DNA from: Aldersonia sp. NBC_00410 | Lineage (GTDB): Bacteria > Actinomycetota > Actinomycetes > Mycobacteriales > Mycobacteriaceae | DNA length: 64,000 bases | NCBI RefSeq assembly: GCF_026342035.1 | Contig: NZ_JAPENM010000003.1 | Coordinates: 612,456 to 676,455 of the forward strand | Direction of reading: 5' to 3' | Shown here: positions 26,331 through 35,669 of the stretch, piece by piece | How the letters are laid out: the number at the start of each line of letters is the position of its first letter | Numbering within the stretch: position 1 is the first letter of the stretch | Made by a program: the position numbers and the translations under genes | Notes under the pieces: generated by a model | Database searches by the model: none | Told to the model about the DNA's origin: nothing | Seen by the model: only the letters and a program-made list of their open reading frames with translations

Positions 26331-28716
26331 GGGTCAGCCTCCGGTTCGACGGATCGAGCAGCGCGGCACGGACGGTTCGAGCGGAGATGGCACGCAGGTC
26401 TGCCGCGAATTCGTCCCGCCGCGCGGCAAGCCCGTCCGGATGCGCGGCGGACACGTCGTTCGACGGGCCGAGCAGCCCGCGATTGCCCGCGAGCCGGACC
26501 GCCGCCGCGAACAGTTCGGACGACACCGATTCGGGACTATGCAGCCGCGCCTGCAAAAGCATCTGCCGACCGACGCCGACGCACTCCTTGATGAGCGCCT
26601 TGCGATCGGTCACGGCGTCGTCGCCGCGCAGGCACAATCGCTCGGCGACGACGAGTTGCGCGTCGAAGAAGGACCGCAAGGTGCGATGCACCATCATGAA
26701 CCCGGTCGCGGTGAGGCGGTCGAGCAACTCGAGCGCAGGGGACGAGTCGGTCTCCCAGTCCGGGTCGATCAGGTCGATCTCGGCCTTCATCTGCTCGCGG
26801 AAGGTCTCCCGGTCGGGAAAGAAGAACTCGTATTTGAGCAGATCGCGCAATCGTTCGGCTTCCGCCCAACCCTGCTCGAACGGTAGGACGCCGGGATTCT
26901 CCGCGGCGGCCAGCGCGGAGAGTTCGAGCAGGGCGCGGTTGACGAACCAGTGCACGCCGCTATTGCGGTAGAAGGCCGCGATCAGATGCTGGCCGGGCTC
27001 GATCGAGTACACCGGTTCGTCGCCGCCGGCGTAGATCGTCACGACCTTGGCCGCGGCGAGTTCCTCGAGCACGCTGACCATGCCGGCATTGCTGCGCAAC
27101 AGGTCGAGGTCACCCTTGGGGATACCGCGCTTCTCGATGTAGTCGAGGACCGGGACCACCGCGGCGCGAACCTCCTCGCCGGTGAGCGCGCGATCCTTGA
27201 CGCCGAGTAACGCGAGGGTGACGACGGCATTCACCGTGACCGGTGTGACGTTGTTGATGCCGACGGCGAGCTCGAATGCCAGCTTCTGCACCGCGAGTCG
27301 GGCTTCCTCGCTTTCCGGGTCCGGCGTGGCGCTGCGCTCGTCCACGGACTCGAACGGATCTCCGTGCGCGGCAAGGCGTTCGCGGGCAGACAGGGCACCA
27401 CCGAATCGGACGTAAACCTTGCCCGCCGATTTTTGTTGGCTACGAATGTAATTGACGAACCAGCTGATGCCCTCCGCACGCTTGTCGCCGCCGAGTTGCT
27501 CGAACGCGATCGCGCCGAGTTCGTTGAGCCGTTCGTAGGTGATGGACACCGGCACCAGCAGCACGTCGTCGACCTTGCGGGTCCGCACCGCCGAGGCCAG
27601 GTAATTGAGCAGTCCGTAGCGCGGCGGCCGGAGCTTGCCGGTACGGGTGCGGCCGCCCTCGAAGTACCACTCCAGGTTGAACCGTTTGCCCAGGAGATAT
27701 GCCAGGTACTCCGCGACCGACGCCTTGTAGACCTCATCGTCGCCGAAGCTGCGGCGGATGAAGACCGCCCCGCTCAGCCGCGCGAGGGTGCCGATCGGCC
27801 AGAAGTTCAGGTTCGCGCCGCCGATCAGATGGCTCGGCGGAAAATCGTTGCGCGCCAGCACTTCATCCAGGACGAACGGATCGACATAGGACCGGTGCGA
27901 CGGTAGGAAGACCAGCGGGTGGCGGGTGTTGAGCCGGCGCAGCTCCGCCAGGCCGGTTTCGTCCGCCTCGATCTGCCATGCCGCGGCGTGCAGGGGACGC
28001 ATCGCCTGCGAAAACAGGTCGGAGATGAGCGCGGTCTGGGTTGCGACCATGCCGCGCAGATTGCTCTCCGCGCGCCGGTAGGCCTCGCCGTGATCGATGC
28101 CGATCTCGTCGGCGATTCCGTCGAGCTGGGCACGGTACTCGGTGGACTCCATGATTTCCTCGGCGACGTGCTGAGGGACCTTGTACCGATCGCCGATCAC
28201 GGAGCGTTCGGCACGGTCGAGCGCGAGCCGGGCCGCGCGAATGATCGAGCGGGCCAGCGCGGACTTGGTGAGCTCGCGGCCGTCCTCGCTGTAGCGGGCG
28301 CGCAGTTCGCTGAGTCTGGCCGGTTGTCCGGTGAGCACCCGATGCCGGTCGGGTGCGTTGCGCACGATCCAGCGCTGCATCAGGCGATGCGGTGCGCGTG
28401 GATTGGAGAAGATGAGGTCGGAGAAATGTGCTCGGCGTATGCCGTCCCGTTCGGGCGGCAGCCACAGCACCCGGACCGGCAGCACCAGGGGATCGTCGGC
28501 GCGCCGGATGAGCCGTTCGGCGACGTCGTCGGGGTCGAGGTCGAGACGATCGTCGGGCGTGGGCAGGTCGAACTGGGCGCGCAGCCCGTCGCCGGCCAGC
28601 CATTGTGCGATGACGTCGCGTTCGACCGTGGTCGACACGTCGACGAGCACAACGACCGGAGGTGGTTCGGAACCGGACCGGTCGGCCGAGGGGCGATCGG
28701 TGAGTTCCTGGGTCAT
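26317..28716 (-). CDS. plsB: Glycerol-3-phosphate acyltransferase (PlsB-like)
   Basis: A 799-residue acyltransferase, the size of actinobacterial PlsB2. The catalytic H-x4-D motif is SHRSYVDPF near residue 272, followed by GGANLNFWPIG, AVFIRRSF and EGGRTRTGKLRPPRYG, the substrate-binding blocks of the family. It makes 1-acyl-glycerol-3-phosphate, which the overlapping PlsC-like gene would use next. GGAGG lies 7 bases before the ATG. The 176 bp upstream is shared with the divergent salicylate synthase and its iron box. Confidence 0.9.
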   Translation of the reverse strand: MTQELTDRPSADRSGSEPPPVVVLVDVSTTVERDVIAQWLAGDGLRAQFDLPTPDDRLDLDPDDVAERLIRRADDPLVLPVRVLWLPPERDGIRRAHFSDLIFSNPRAPHRLMQRWIVRNAPDRHRVLTGQPARLSELRARYSEDGRELTKSALARSIIRAARLALDRAERSVIGDRYKVPQHVAEEIMESTEYRAQLDGIADEIGIDHGEAYRRAESNLRGMVATQTALISDLFSQAMRPLHAAAWQIEADETGLAELRRLNTRHPLVFLPSHRSYVDPFVLDEVLARNDFPPSHLIGGANLNFWPIGTLARLSGAVFIRRSFGDDEVYKASVAEYLAYLLGKRFNLEWYFEGGRTRTGKLRPPRYGLLNYLASAVRTRKVDDVLLVPVSITYERLNELGAIAFEQLGGDKRAEGISWFVNYIRSQQKSAGKVYVRFGGALSARERLAAHGDPFESVDERSATPDPESEEARLAVQKLAFELAVGINNVTPVTVNAVVTLALLGVKDRALTGEEVRAAVVPVLDYIEKRGIPKGDLDLLRSNAGMVSVLEELAAAKVVTIYAGGDEPVYSIEPGQHLIAAFYRNSGVHWFVNRALLELSALAAAENPGVLPFEQGWAEAERLRDLLKYEFFFPDRETFREQMKAEIDLIDPDWETDSSPALELLDRLTATGFMMVHRTLRSFFDAQLVVAERLCLRGDDAVTDRKALIKECVGVGRQMLLQARLHSPESVSSELFAAAVRLAGNRGLLGPSNDVSAAHPDGLAARRDEFAADLRAISARTVRAALLDPSNRRLTRGIG

Positions 28717-28837
28717 CTGGCGCCTCCGAGTAAGTCGAGGTCTCCATTCTCCCGTTGCGCGCCGGTTCGGCGCAGCGATATTGCCGCACCGCGGTGCCCT
28801 TCGAATCGAGTTGATCGCTCGCATATCAACACCAGGG

Positions 28838-28856
28838 AAGGTAATGCTAACCTCAG
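28838..28856 (+). promoter_or_regulatory. IdeR/DtxR-type iron box before the salicylate synthase
   Basis: The 19-base site (reading AAGGTAATGCTAACCTCA from its second base) matches about 14 of 19 positions of the IdeR consensus TTAGGTTAGGCTAACCTAA. It lies 37 bp before the TTG start. IdeR with Fe2+ would repress transcription here. Confidence 0.7.
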
Positions 28857-28892
28857 AACCCAGGTACTAAGGTCGCCCTAATTGGAGGACAG

Positions 28893-30221
28893 TTGTCGCC
28901 CACGGACGAACATCTGCGCATCGACGTCGCGCTCGACCCTGCCGCCGTGGTCGCGAAACTGGCTGCGTCGGGGCTCTTCGCCGACTATGCGGTGTACGAG
29001 CGGCACGGGGAATGGCTGTTCGCCGGCGACGCGATCGGCAGCGTCCTGCTCGACACCGAGCAGGTGCGGATCTCCTGGGCGGCAACGACCGAGGCCGACG
29101 TCTGGTCCGGTCGGCCTGCGCACGTGCTCGGCGCCGCGTTGGCGAAGCTGCAGGAGATCGCGCCGGAGGCGAGCGGCCACCGCGCTATCGGCTGGCTGGG
29201 CTTCGAGTCCTGTGCCTACGCACTCGGCGCCGAGCGACACCTCACCGGCCGGATCCCGCTGGCACACTTGATGGTTCCGCGGATCGAAGTCCGGGTTACC
29301 GATACCGGCGTGCAGATCAGCGGCGGGACACCGGACGAGCACGAGGCGATCCGGGCACTGGCGCTGCAGGCCGCGGCCGACGAGCTGCCTCGGGGTGCCG
29401 AACTGGACATCCGCATCGATCCGACGAACTACCGCGAACGAGTCGCCACGGCGGTCGCCGAGATCGAACGGGGCAGCTACCAGAAGGTGATCCTGTCGCG
29501 GAAGGTCGATATCGGTTTCCCGGTCGACATGCCGGCGACCTATCGACTGGGGCGTCGGCACAACACTCCGGCGCGATCGTTCCTGTTCCGGCTCGGCGAC
29601 CTCGAGGCCACCGGCTTCAGTCCGGAACTGGTCGCCTCCGTCGACGAGCTCGGCGAGGTGACCACCGAGCCGCTCGCCGGGACACGGGCGTTCGGGCGGG
29701 GTGCGGACGTCGACACCGCCGCGCGGATCGACCTCGAATCGGATCCGAAGGAGATCGTCGAACACGCGGTGTCGGTGCGCACGTCGTTCGCCGAGATTGC
29801 TTCGGTCGCGGAGCCCGGCACCACCGCCGTCTCGGAATTCATGACGGTGCGCGAGCGCGGCAGCGTGCAGCACCTCGCCTCGACCGTGCGCGGGCGCCTC
29901 GCCGCGGACCACACCGGCTGGGAAGCGCTCGATGCGCTCTTCCCGTCGGTGACCGCTTCCGGAATTCCCAAGCGGGACTGCGTGGATGCGATCTTCCGGC
30001 TCGACGGCGAACCGCGCGGGCTGTACTCGGGTGCCGTGCTTTCGGTCGGGTCCGACGGTTCCTTCGAGGCGACGCTGGTGCTGCGCGCGGCCTACCAGAC
30101 GCCGCAGGGTGCGTGGCTGAGGGCGGGCGCAGGCATCATCGGGCAGTCGCGCCCGGAACGCGAATTCGAGGAGACCTGCGAGAAGCTGAGCAGCGTGAGC
30201 CCCTACCTGGTGGCACGGTAG
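28893..30221 (+). CDS. Salicylate synthase (MbtI/Irp9 type)
   Basis: A 442-residue chorismate-utilising enzyme. Landmarks match MbtI: YQKVILSRK (the general-base Lys), TEPLAGTRAFGRG, ASTVRG, PSVTASGIPKRDCVDAI, RGLYSGAV and the Mg-binding end RAGAGIIGQSRPEREFEETC. It converts chorismate via isochorismate to salicylate plus pyruvate in one protein, supplying the siderophore cap. GGAGGAC precedes the TTG start. An iron box lies upstream. It is 22 bp tail to tail with the salicyl-AMP ligase, so supply and activation genes converge. Confidence 0.9.
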   Translation: MSPTDEHLRIDVALDPAAVVAKLAASGLFADYAVYERHGEWLFAGDAIGSVLLDTEQVRISWAATTEADVWSGRPAHVLGAALAKLQEIAPEASGHRAIGWLGFESCAYALGAERHLTGRIPLAHLMVPRIEVRVTDTGVQISGGTPDEHEAIRALALQAAADELPRGAELDIRIDPTNYRERVATAVAEIERGSYQKVILSRKVDIGFPVDMPATYRLGRRHNTPARSFLFRLGDLEATGFSPELVASVDELGEVTTEPLAGTRAFGRGADVDTAARIDLESDPKEIVEHAVSVRTSFAEIASVAEPGTTAVSEFMTVRERGSVQHLASTVRGRLAADHTGWEALDALFPSVTASGIPKRDCVDAIFRLDGEPRGLYSGAVLSVGSDGSFEATLVLRAAYQTPQGAWLRAGAGIIGQSRPEREFEETCEKLSSVSPYLVAR

Positions 30222-30243
30222 GACCGCGCAGAGAACGCTTTCG

Positions 30244-31893
30244 CTACGGCGCGATCTGCTTCGATAGCGTGCGCTTGTCGATCTTGCCGACCGCGGTCAC
30301 CGGCAGCGTGTCCAGCTGCGCGATCAGGTCGGGCAGCTTGTAGGTAGCCAGCCCGCGATCGAGCAGGAACGCCTTGAGCTCGGCGAGCGTTGGAAGCGTA
30401 TCCGCCGCGGGAACCATTGCCGCGCATACCCGTTCGCCGAGTGATTCGTCGGGAATACCGACCGCGGCAGCATGGCGTACCGCGGGATGGGCGAGTAGAT
30501 GGTCTTCGAGTTCGTCGCACGAGATGTTCTCACCGCCGCGGTTGATCACGTCCTTCACCCGACCGGAAACCACCAGGTGCCCGCTCGGCAACCGGCGCAC
30601 CAGATCACCGCTGCGGTAGAACCCGTCGGCGGTGATCGCCCGTTCGTTGTGTGCGGGCGCCCGGTAGTAACCCCGGATCGTGTACGGCCCACGGGTCAGC
30701 AGTTCACCCTCCGCGCCCGCGGCGACATCGCGGCCGCCTTCGTCGACGATGCGGATTTCGTCGTGCGTCGACAACGGACGACCCTGGGTGCGCAGGACCA
30801 ACTCGTCCGGATCGTCGAGCCTGGTGTAGTTGAGCAGGCCCTCCGCCATGCCGAACACCTGCTGCAGCCGGGCGCCGAGCGCCGGTGTCACCTCGGCGGC
30901 GTTGCTGTCCGCCAGCCGGGCCCCGCCGACCTGCAGCAGCCGCAGCGAACTCAGGTCCGCGTCCTCCCACTCCGTTGCGGCGCACCAGAGTTGGGCCAGC
31001 GGTGGCACCACCGCGGTCACGGTCACCCGGTGGCGTTCGATCGCGGCGAACGCGCTCTCCGGGCTCGGGTCGTCGGTGAACGCGATGGCACCGCCGACGG
31101 TGATGGTGCCGAGGATGCCCGGGCAGGCGAGCGGAAAGTTGTGTGCGGCAGGCAGTGTCGCCAGGTACACGTCCTCGGCGGTGAGCGCGCACACCTCGGC
31201 GCTGGCCCTGGCGTTGTAGGCATAGTCGTCGTGGGTGCGCGCGATCAGCTTCGGCAGTCCGGTCGTGCCGCCCGAGACGAGCAGCACCGCGATGTCCGAC
31301 GGGTCGGGGTCGGCGAGCGCACGGGCCGGGCGGGGGACCTCGGACAGCGCGGTGAAGGGGCCGGGATCGCCGACCACGAAGACGTGCTCGAGGGTCGGCA
31401 CGCGATCGCGAACGGTCTGTGCGAGTTCGCGGTAGTCGAAGCCGGCATGGCTGTCTGCGATCACATAGCCGATGGCCTCGGCGACCTCGGCGAGATGGCC
31501 GATCTCTGCGGCGCGATGGGCGGGCAGGCAGAGCACCGGTATCGCGCCGGCGCGCAGCAGGCCGAAAAGCGCCACGGCGAACTCGGGCCGGTTCGGCAGC
31601 TGCACGACCACCCGGTCGCCCGGCGCGATGCCGCGGTCGGCGAATCCGGCGGCCATTTCGTCGGCCGCATCGTCGAGTGCGCGGTAGCTGTGTGCGCCGT
31701 CCGCGGTGAGCAAGGCGGTCGCATCGGGTCGCTGCGCTGCTGCGTCGCGCAGCAATGAGCCGAGCGTCGTGCCGCGCCAGTAGCCGGCCTCGCGGTACAC
31801 CGCCGCCAGGTCGTCGCGGAACGGGACGAACCCGTCCCGGTGCGGCCGCCCAGTGGTGGCAGCAGCGGTGGCGGTCACGGATTCCTGGTGCAT
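30244..31893 (-). CDS. Salicyl-AMP ligase (MbtA-like aryl-activating enzyme)
   Basis: A 549-residue standalone adenylation enzyme. VSGGTTGLPKLI is the phosphate loop and YRSGDLVRRLPSG, VKDVINRGGENI and VGKIDKRTL are the later core motifs. In the aryl pocket the reading is AHNFPLACPG; Cys at the position that is Ser in 2,3-dihydroxybenzoate enzymes (EntE, DhbE) is the known salicylate-type signature. It would adenylate salicylate and load it on the ArCP of the first NRPS. It is divergent from that gene around an iron box, as mbtA is from mbtB. Confidence 0.9.
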   Translation of the reverse strand: MHQESVTATAAATTGRPHRDGFVPFRDDLAAVYREAGYWRGTTLGSLLRDAAAQRPDATALLTADGAHSYRALDDAADEMAAGFADRGIAPGDRVVVQLPNRPEFAVALFGLLRAGAIPVLCLPAHRAAEIGHLAEVAEAIGYVIADSHAGFDYRELAQTVRDRVPTLEHVFVVGDPGPFTALSEVPRPARALADPDPSDIAVLLVSGGTTGLPKLIARTHDDYAYNARASAEVCALTAEDVYLATLPAAHNFPLACPGILGTITVGGAIAFTDDPSPESAFAAIERHRVTVTAVVPPLAQLWCAATEWEDADLSSLRLLQVGGARLADSNAAEVTPALGARLQQVFGMAEGLLNYTRLDDPDELVLRTQGRPLSTHDEIRIVDEGGRDVAAGAEGELLTRGPYTIRGYYRAPAHNERAITADGFYRSGDLVRRLPSGHLVVSGRVKDVINRGGENISCDELEDHLLAHPAVRHAAAVGIPDESLGERVCAAMVPAADTLPTLAELKAFLLDRGLATYKLPDLIAQLDTLPVTAVGKIDKRTLSKQIAP

Positions 31894-31934
31894 GACGCCT
31901 CACGTTCGCGTACGGAAATACCATCTGTGTGTAC

Positions 31935-31953
31935 TAAGGTAAGGCAAGCCTAC
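31935..31953. promoter_or_regulatory. IdeR-type iron box in the divergent ligase/NRPS promoter
   Basis: TAAGGTAAGGCAAGCCTAC agrees with about 14 of 19 consensus positions and is centred between the ligase start (31893) and the first NRPS start (31998). One site could repress both genes. Confidence 0.75.
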
Positions 31954-31997
31954 TCAGGTGGCTAAGCTGTCGGTGCCCCGTGGTCAATTGAGGAGCA

Positions 31998-34900
31998 GTG
32001 TTGACGAATTCGAGCTCGATCAGCAGGACCGCGATCCGCGACGAGGTCGGGCAGCTGCTGAACCAGCCGGGTCCGGCCATCGGCGACGCCGAGAATCTGA
32101 TCTCGCTCGGGCTCGATTCGATTCGGATGATGAAACTGGCGGGCCGCTGGCGCAAGCGCGGTTTCGATATCAACTTCGCCCAGCTCGCCGCGGAGCCGAC
32201 CATCGAACGCTGGTACGCCGCACTCGCCACCGAGGAAGTACCGGCCGAGGTGTCGACCACGCCCGCGACGGAGGCCGCCTCGGGTGACGAGTTCGCGCCC
32301 TTCCCGCTCGCGCCGATGCAGCACGCCTACTGGATCGGCCGCGCCCAGGGGCAGGAGCTCGGCGGCGTCGCGGCCCATCTCTACGTCGAGTTCGACGGCG
32401 CGGACGTCGATGCCACCGCGCTCGAGCAAGCGGTCGAGCGACTCGTCGAGCTGCATCCGATGTTCCGGGCGCGCTTCCTGCCGGACGGCACGCAGCAGAT
32501 CCTGCCCGCGCCGGTGGTCCCGGTGTTTTCGGTCATCGACCTGCGCGACGAGATCGCGGACACGGTGGCGCAGCGGCTCGCGCAGGTGCGCGACGAGAAG
32601 ACCCATCAGCGGATGGACGTCGCGCAGGGGCAGGTGCTCGATATCGCCCTGACCCGCCTGCCAAGTGGTGCGTCGCGGCTGCACGTCGACGTCGACATGC
32701 TCGCTGCCGATGCGATGAGCTATCGAGTCGCGATGACCGATCTGGCGCGCTTGTACGCCGGCGAGGAGATCGCGCCCGCGACCTACAGCTACCGGCGCTA
32801 CCGCACCGAGCAGCCGCAGGCCGATACTGCCGCGCACGTACGGGACCGGGCGTGGTGGCACGAGCGACTCGACGACCTTCCCTCCGCCCCGGTCCTTCCT
32901 GTGCTCACCGCGTCGTCCGATGCGGCGCCGCACCGGACCGTCCGGATGCACCACTGGATCGACGCCGCGGCAAAGCAGCGATTGCACGATTCGGCCCACG
33001 AGCGCGGCGTCACCCCAGCGATGGCCCTGGCCTCGGTGTTCGCCGAGACCATCGGCGGCTGGTCCGCGGAGTCGCGCTTCCTGCTGAATCTGCCGTTGTT
33101 CCATCGCGACCCGGTGCACCCCGAAATCGACCGCATCGTCGGCGATTTCACCTCCTCGGTCCTGCTCGACGTCGACGTGCGACACCCCGCCAGCGTGCTC
33201 GACCGGGCCCTGGCGCTGCAGAAGTCGTTGCACACCAATGGCTCCCACGCTGCCTATTCGGGGCTCGAGGTGCTGCGCGACCTCGGTCGGCAGCGCGGGG
33301 AGCAGGTGCTCGCGCCGATCGTCTACACCAGTGCGCTCAACCTCGGCGAGTTGTTCGACGACCGCGTCACCGCGGCGTTCGGCGAGCCGGTGTGGATCGT
33401 CTCGCAGGGTCCCCAGGTGTTACTCGACGCCCAGGTCACCGAGGTCGGGGGCGGTTTGCTGCTGAACTGGGACGTACGCGAGACGGCGTTCGGTCCCGGC
33501 GTGGTCGCCGCGATGTTCACCCACTACAAATCCGCGATTGAGCGACTGACCGAGGGCCCGGCGGGGTGGACCGCCCAGGCGACGCCGCAGTTGCCGGTCG
33601 ACCAACTCGCCGTGCGCAACCGGGTCAATGCGACCGCCGGACCCACCAGCGGCCGATGCCTGCACGAAGGCTTCTTCGCCAACGCGGCCACGGATCCGGA
33701 CGCGCCGGCAGTGTTGTGGGGCGAGCTGGGCGAAATCGGCTACGGCGAGCTGGCCCGGCAGTCGCTCGCGCTCGCCGGCGCACTGCGGGACCGCAACGTC
33801 AGAGCGGGCGACGCCGTCGCGGTGCAGTTGCCGAAGGGGCCGGATCAGATCGTCGCGGCGCTCGGCATTCTCGCCTGCGGTGCCACCTACGTGCCGATCG
33901 GGTTCGATCAGCCGGATGCCCGGCGCGCCAGGATCTTCGAGACGGCGGACGCGGTCGCCGCGGTCGGTGCGACTGCGGACCAGTTCGGTGACACGGGCCT
34001 TCCGGTGGTCGAGATCGGTGCCGCGATCAGCTGGCCGCAGCCGCTGGCGCGGCCTGTGCTCATCGACCCGGAGACACCGGCATATGTGCTGTTCACCTCG
34101 GGCTCGACCGGCACGCCCAAGGGCGTCGAGGTGCCGCATCGGGCGGCGATGAACACGATCGATGATCTCAACGACCGCTTCGAGGTCGGTTCCACGGATC
34201 GGGCACTCGCGTTGTCCGCGCTCGAGTTCGACCTGTCGGTGTACGACATCTTCGGTCTGCTGTCCGCGGGCGGCGCGGTGGTCACCCTCGACGAAGAATC
34301 GAGGGCCGATCCGGCGGCGTGGGTGGAACTGGTTCGCCGGCAACGTGTTTCGGTGGTGAACTGCGTGCCGGGCCTGCTGGACATGCTGCTCACCGCGGGC
34401 GGTGACGAATTGGGCAGCTCGCTGCGTACCGTGCTGCTCGGCGGCGACTGGGTCGGGGCGGACCTGCCCCGTCGCCTCGCGCGTCAGGTGCCGGGGTGCC
34501 GGTTCGCAGGCCTCGGCGGTGCCACCGAGACCGCGATCCACTCGACGGTGTGCGAGGTGCTCGACCCGCCCGCGGATTGGCCGGCGGTGCCGTACGGCAC
34601 CCCACTGCGCAACGTCGCCTGCCGGGTCGTCGACCAGCGCGGCAACGACTGCCCGGATTGGGTGACCGGCGAACTATGGATCGGCGGGCGCGGGGTAGCG
34701 CTGGGCTACCGCAACGACCCGGCACGCAGCGCGGAGCGGTTCGTCCCGCACGATGCCCAAAACTGGTATCGCACCGGAGATCTCGCGCGCTATCAGTCCG
34801 ATGGCACGCTCGAGTTCCTCGGCCGGGCGGATCATCGGGTGAAGATTCGCGGCTATCGGGTCGAACTCGGCGAGGTCGAGGGTGGGCTGCGATCGCTGCC

Positions 34901-35468
34901 AGGGGTGCAGGCCGCGGTCGCCACGCTGGTCGGTCGTCGCGCGCCCAAGCTCGCGGCGGCGGTCACGATGGCGCAGGCTGAAGGCGGGAGTGCGCCGCTG
35001 GCCGCGCAGCTTGCCGAGCTGCTGCCGTCCTACATGGTGCCGAGCCGAATCGAGATCCTCGACCGGTTCCCGCTGACCTCGAACGGCAAGCTGGACCGTA
35101 AGGCGATCCGGGCACTGCTCGAAATCGAGGACGAGGACGGCGGATTCGTCGCCCCGCGCACCGAACTCGAGTCTGCACTGGCGCGGATCGTCGGCGACGT
35201 GCTCGCGCGGCCGCGCGTCGGGGTGGCGGACGATTTCTTCTCTCTCGGCGGCGACTCCGTGCTCGCGACGACGGTGATCGCGCGGGTCAGGGACTGGCTC
35301 GACGCGCCACAGGCGATCGTGTCCGACATCTTCGCCGCCCGTACGGTCGCCGCGCTGGCCACGCGGCTCGCGGACAAGGACGCGACCGCCGGACGGCTCG
35401 ACCAGGTGGCACGGATCTACCTCGAGATCGCCGATATGGATGAAGCGGACCTGCTCGCCGACGCCTGA
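31998..35468 (+). CDS. NRPS 1: ArCP-Cy-A-PCP, MbtB-like
   Basis: 1156 residues. Order: aryl carrier (LGLDSIRMM, Ser 41); a condensation-type domain from about 98 (PFPLAPMQHAYWIGR) with DMLAADAMS near 233, the D-x4-D-x2-S signature of heterocyclisation; an adenylation domain (FTSGSTGTPKG near 698, SNGKLDRKA near 1026); and a peptidyl carrier (LGGDSVLA, Ser about 1086). It joins salicylate to a Ser, Thr or Cys and closes the ring. My reading of the specificity code is D-L-Y-N-L-G-L-I-H: the first four fit Cys, the rest is ambiguous. GTG (31998) or TTG (32001) starts; AGGAG precedes both. There is no thioesterase. Confidence 0.9.
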   Translation: MLTNSSSISRTAIRDEVGQLLNQPGPAIGDAENLISLGLDSIRMMKLAGRWRKRGFDINFAQLAAEPTIERWYAALATEEVPAEVSTTPATEAASGDEFAPFPLAPMQHAYWIGRAQGQELGGVAAHLYVEFDGADVDATALEQAVERLVELHPMFRARFLPDGTQQILPAPVVPVFSVIDLRDEIADTVAQRLAQVRDEKTHQRMDVAQGQVLDIALTRLPSGASRLHVDVDMLAADAMSYRVAMTDLARLYAGEEIAPATYSYRRYRTEQPQADTAAHVRDRAWWHERLDDLPSAPVLPVLTASSDAAPHRTVRMHHWIDAAAKQRLHDSAHERGVTPAMALASVFAETIGGWSAESRFLLNLPLFHRDPVHPEIDRIVGDFTSSVLLDVDVRHPASVLDRALALQKSLHTNGSHAAYSGLEVLRDLGRQRGEQVLAPIVYTSALNLGELFDDRVTAAFGEPVWIVSQGPQVLLDAQVTEVGGGLLLNWDVRETAFGPGVVAAMFTHYKSAIERLTEGPAGWTAQATPQLPVDQLAVRNRVNATAGPTSGRCLHEGFFANAATDPDAPAVLWGELGEIGYGELARQSLALAGALRDRNVRAGDAVAVQLPKGPDQIVAALGILACGATYVPIGFDQPDARRARIFETADAVAAVGATADQFGDTGLPVVEIGAAISWPQPLARPVLIDPETPAYVLFTSGSTGTPKGVEVPHRAAMNTIDDLNDRFEVGSTDRALALSALEFDLSVYDIFGLLSAGGAVVTLDEESRADPAAWVELVRRQRVSVVNCVPGLLDMLLTAGGDELGSSLRTVLLGGDWVGADLPRRLARQVPGCRFAGLGGATETAIHSTVCEVLDPPADWPAVPYGTPLRNVACRVVDQRGNDCPDWVTGELWIGGRGVALGYRNDPARSAERFVPHDAQNWYRTGDLARYQSDGTLEFLGRADHRVKIRGYRVELGEVEGGLRSLPGVQAAVATLVGRRAPKLAAAVTMAQAEGGSAPLAAQLAELLPSYMVPSRIEILDRFPLTSNGKLDRKAIRALLEIEDEDGGFVAPRTELESALARIVGDVLARPRVGVADDFFSLGGDSVLATTVIARVRDWLDAPQAIVSDIFAARTVAALATRLADKDATAGRLDQVARIYLEIADMDEADLLADA

Positions 35469-35548
35469 CATGGTGGGAAACCGCAGCTGGGAGTGCCCGG
35501 ATCGGAGCGCCCCCGGTGCGAGTTGACCCGCGGCCACGGATCCGGCTG

Positions 35549-35597
35549 CTTAGGCTACGCTTACAAGCCGACGCGAGATTAGGGTAGCCATCCCTTA
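35549..35597. promoter_or_regulatory. IdeR-type iron box(es) before NRPS 2
   Basis: The core is TTAGGGTAGCCATCCCTTA at 35579-35597, about 13 of 19 matches to the IdeR consensus, 73 bp before the NRPS 2 start. A weaker second match (TTAGGCTACGCTTAC) starts at 35550. A promoter here implies NRPS 2 and 3 are an own transcription unit although they lie only 201 bp after NRPS 1. Confidence 0.6.
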
Positions 35598-35669
35598 CTC
35601 CGCCGAGCCTGCCCACACTGCAGTACGGGTGCCCCGAAACACGCTCGCCAGAAGGGTCCGCGGAACATC

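Noticed and set aside
30499..31758. Plus-strand 419-codon frame opposite the salicyl-AMP ligase
   Set aside because: The reverse strand holds the full adenylation motif set; this frame is its shadow.
30244..31893. Ligase as a 2,3-dihydroxybenzoate enzyme (EntE-like)
   Set aside because: The aryl-pocket residue is Cys (HNFPLACPG) and the synthase next door is of the salicylate type; no EntA/EntB-like genes are present.
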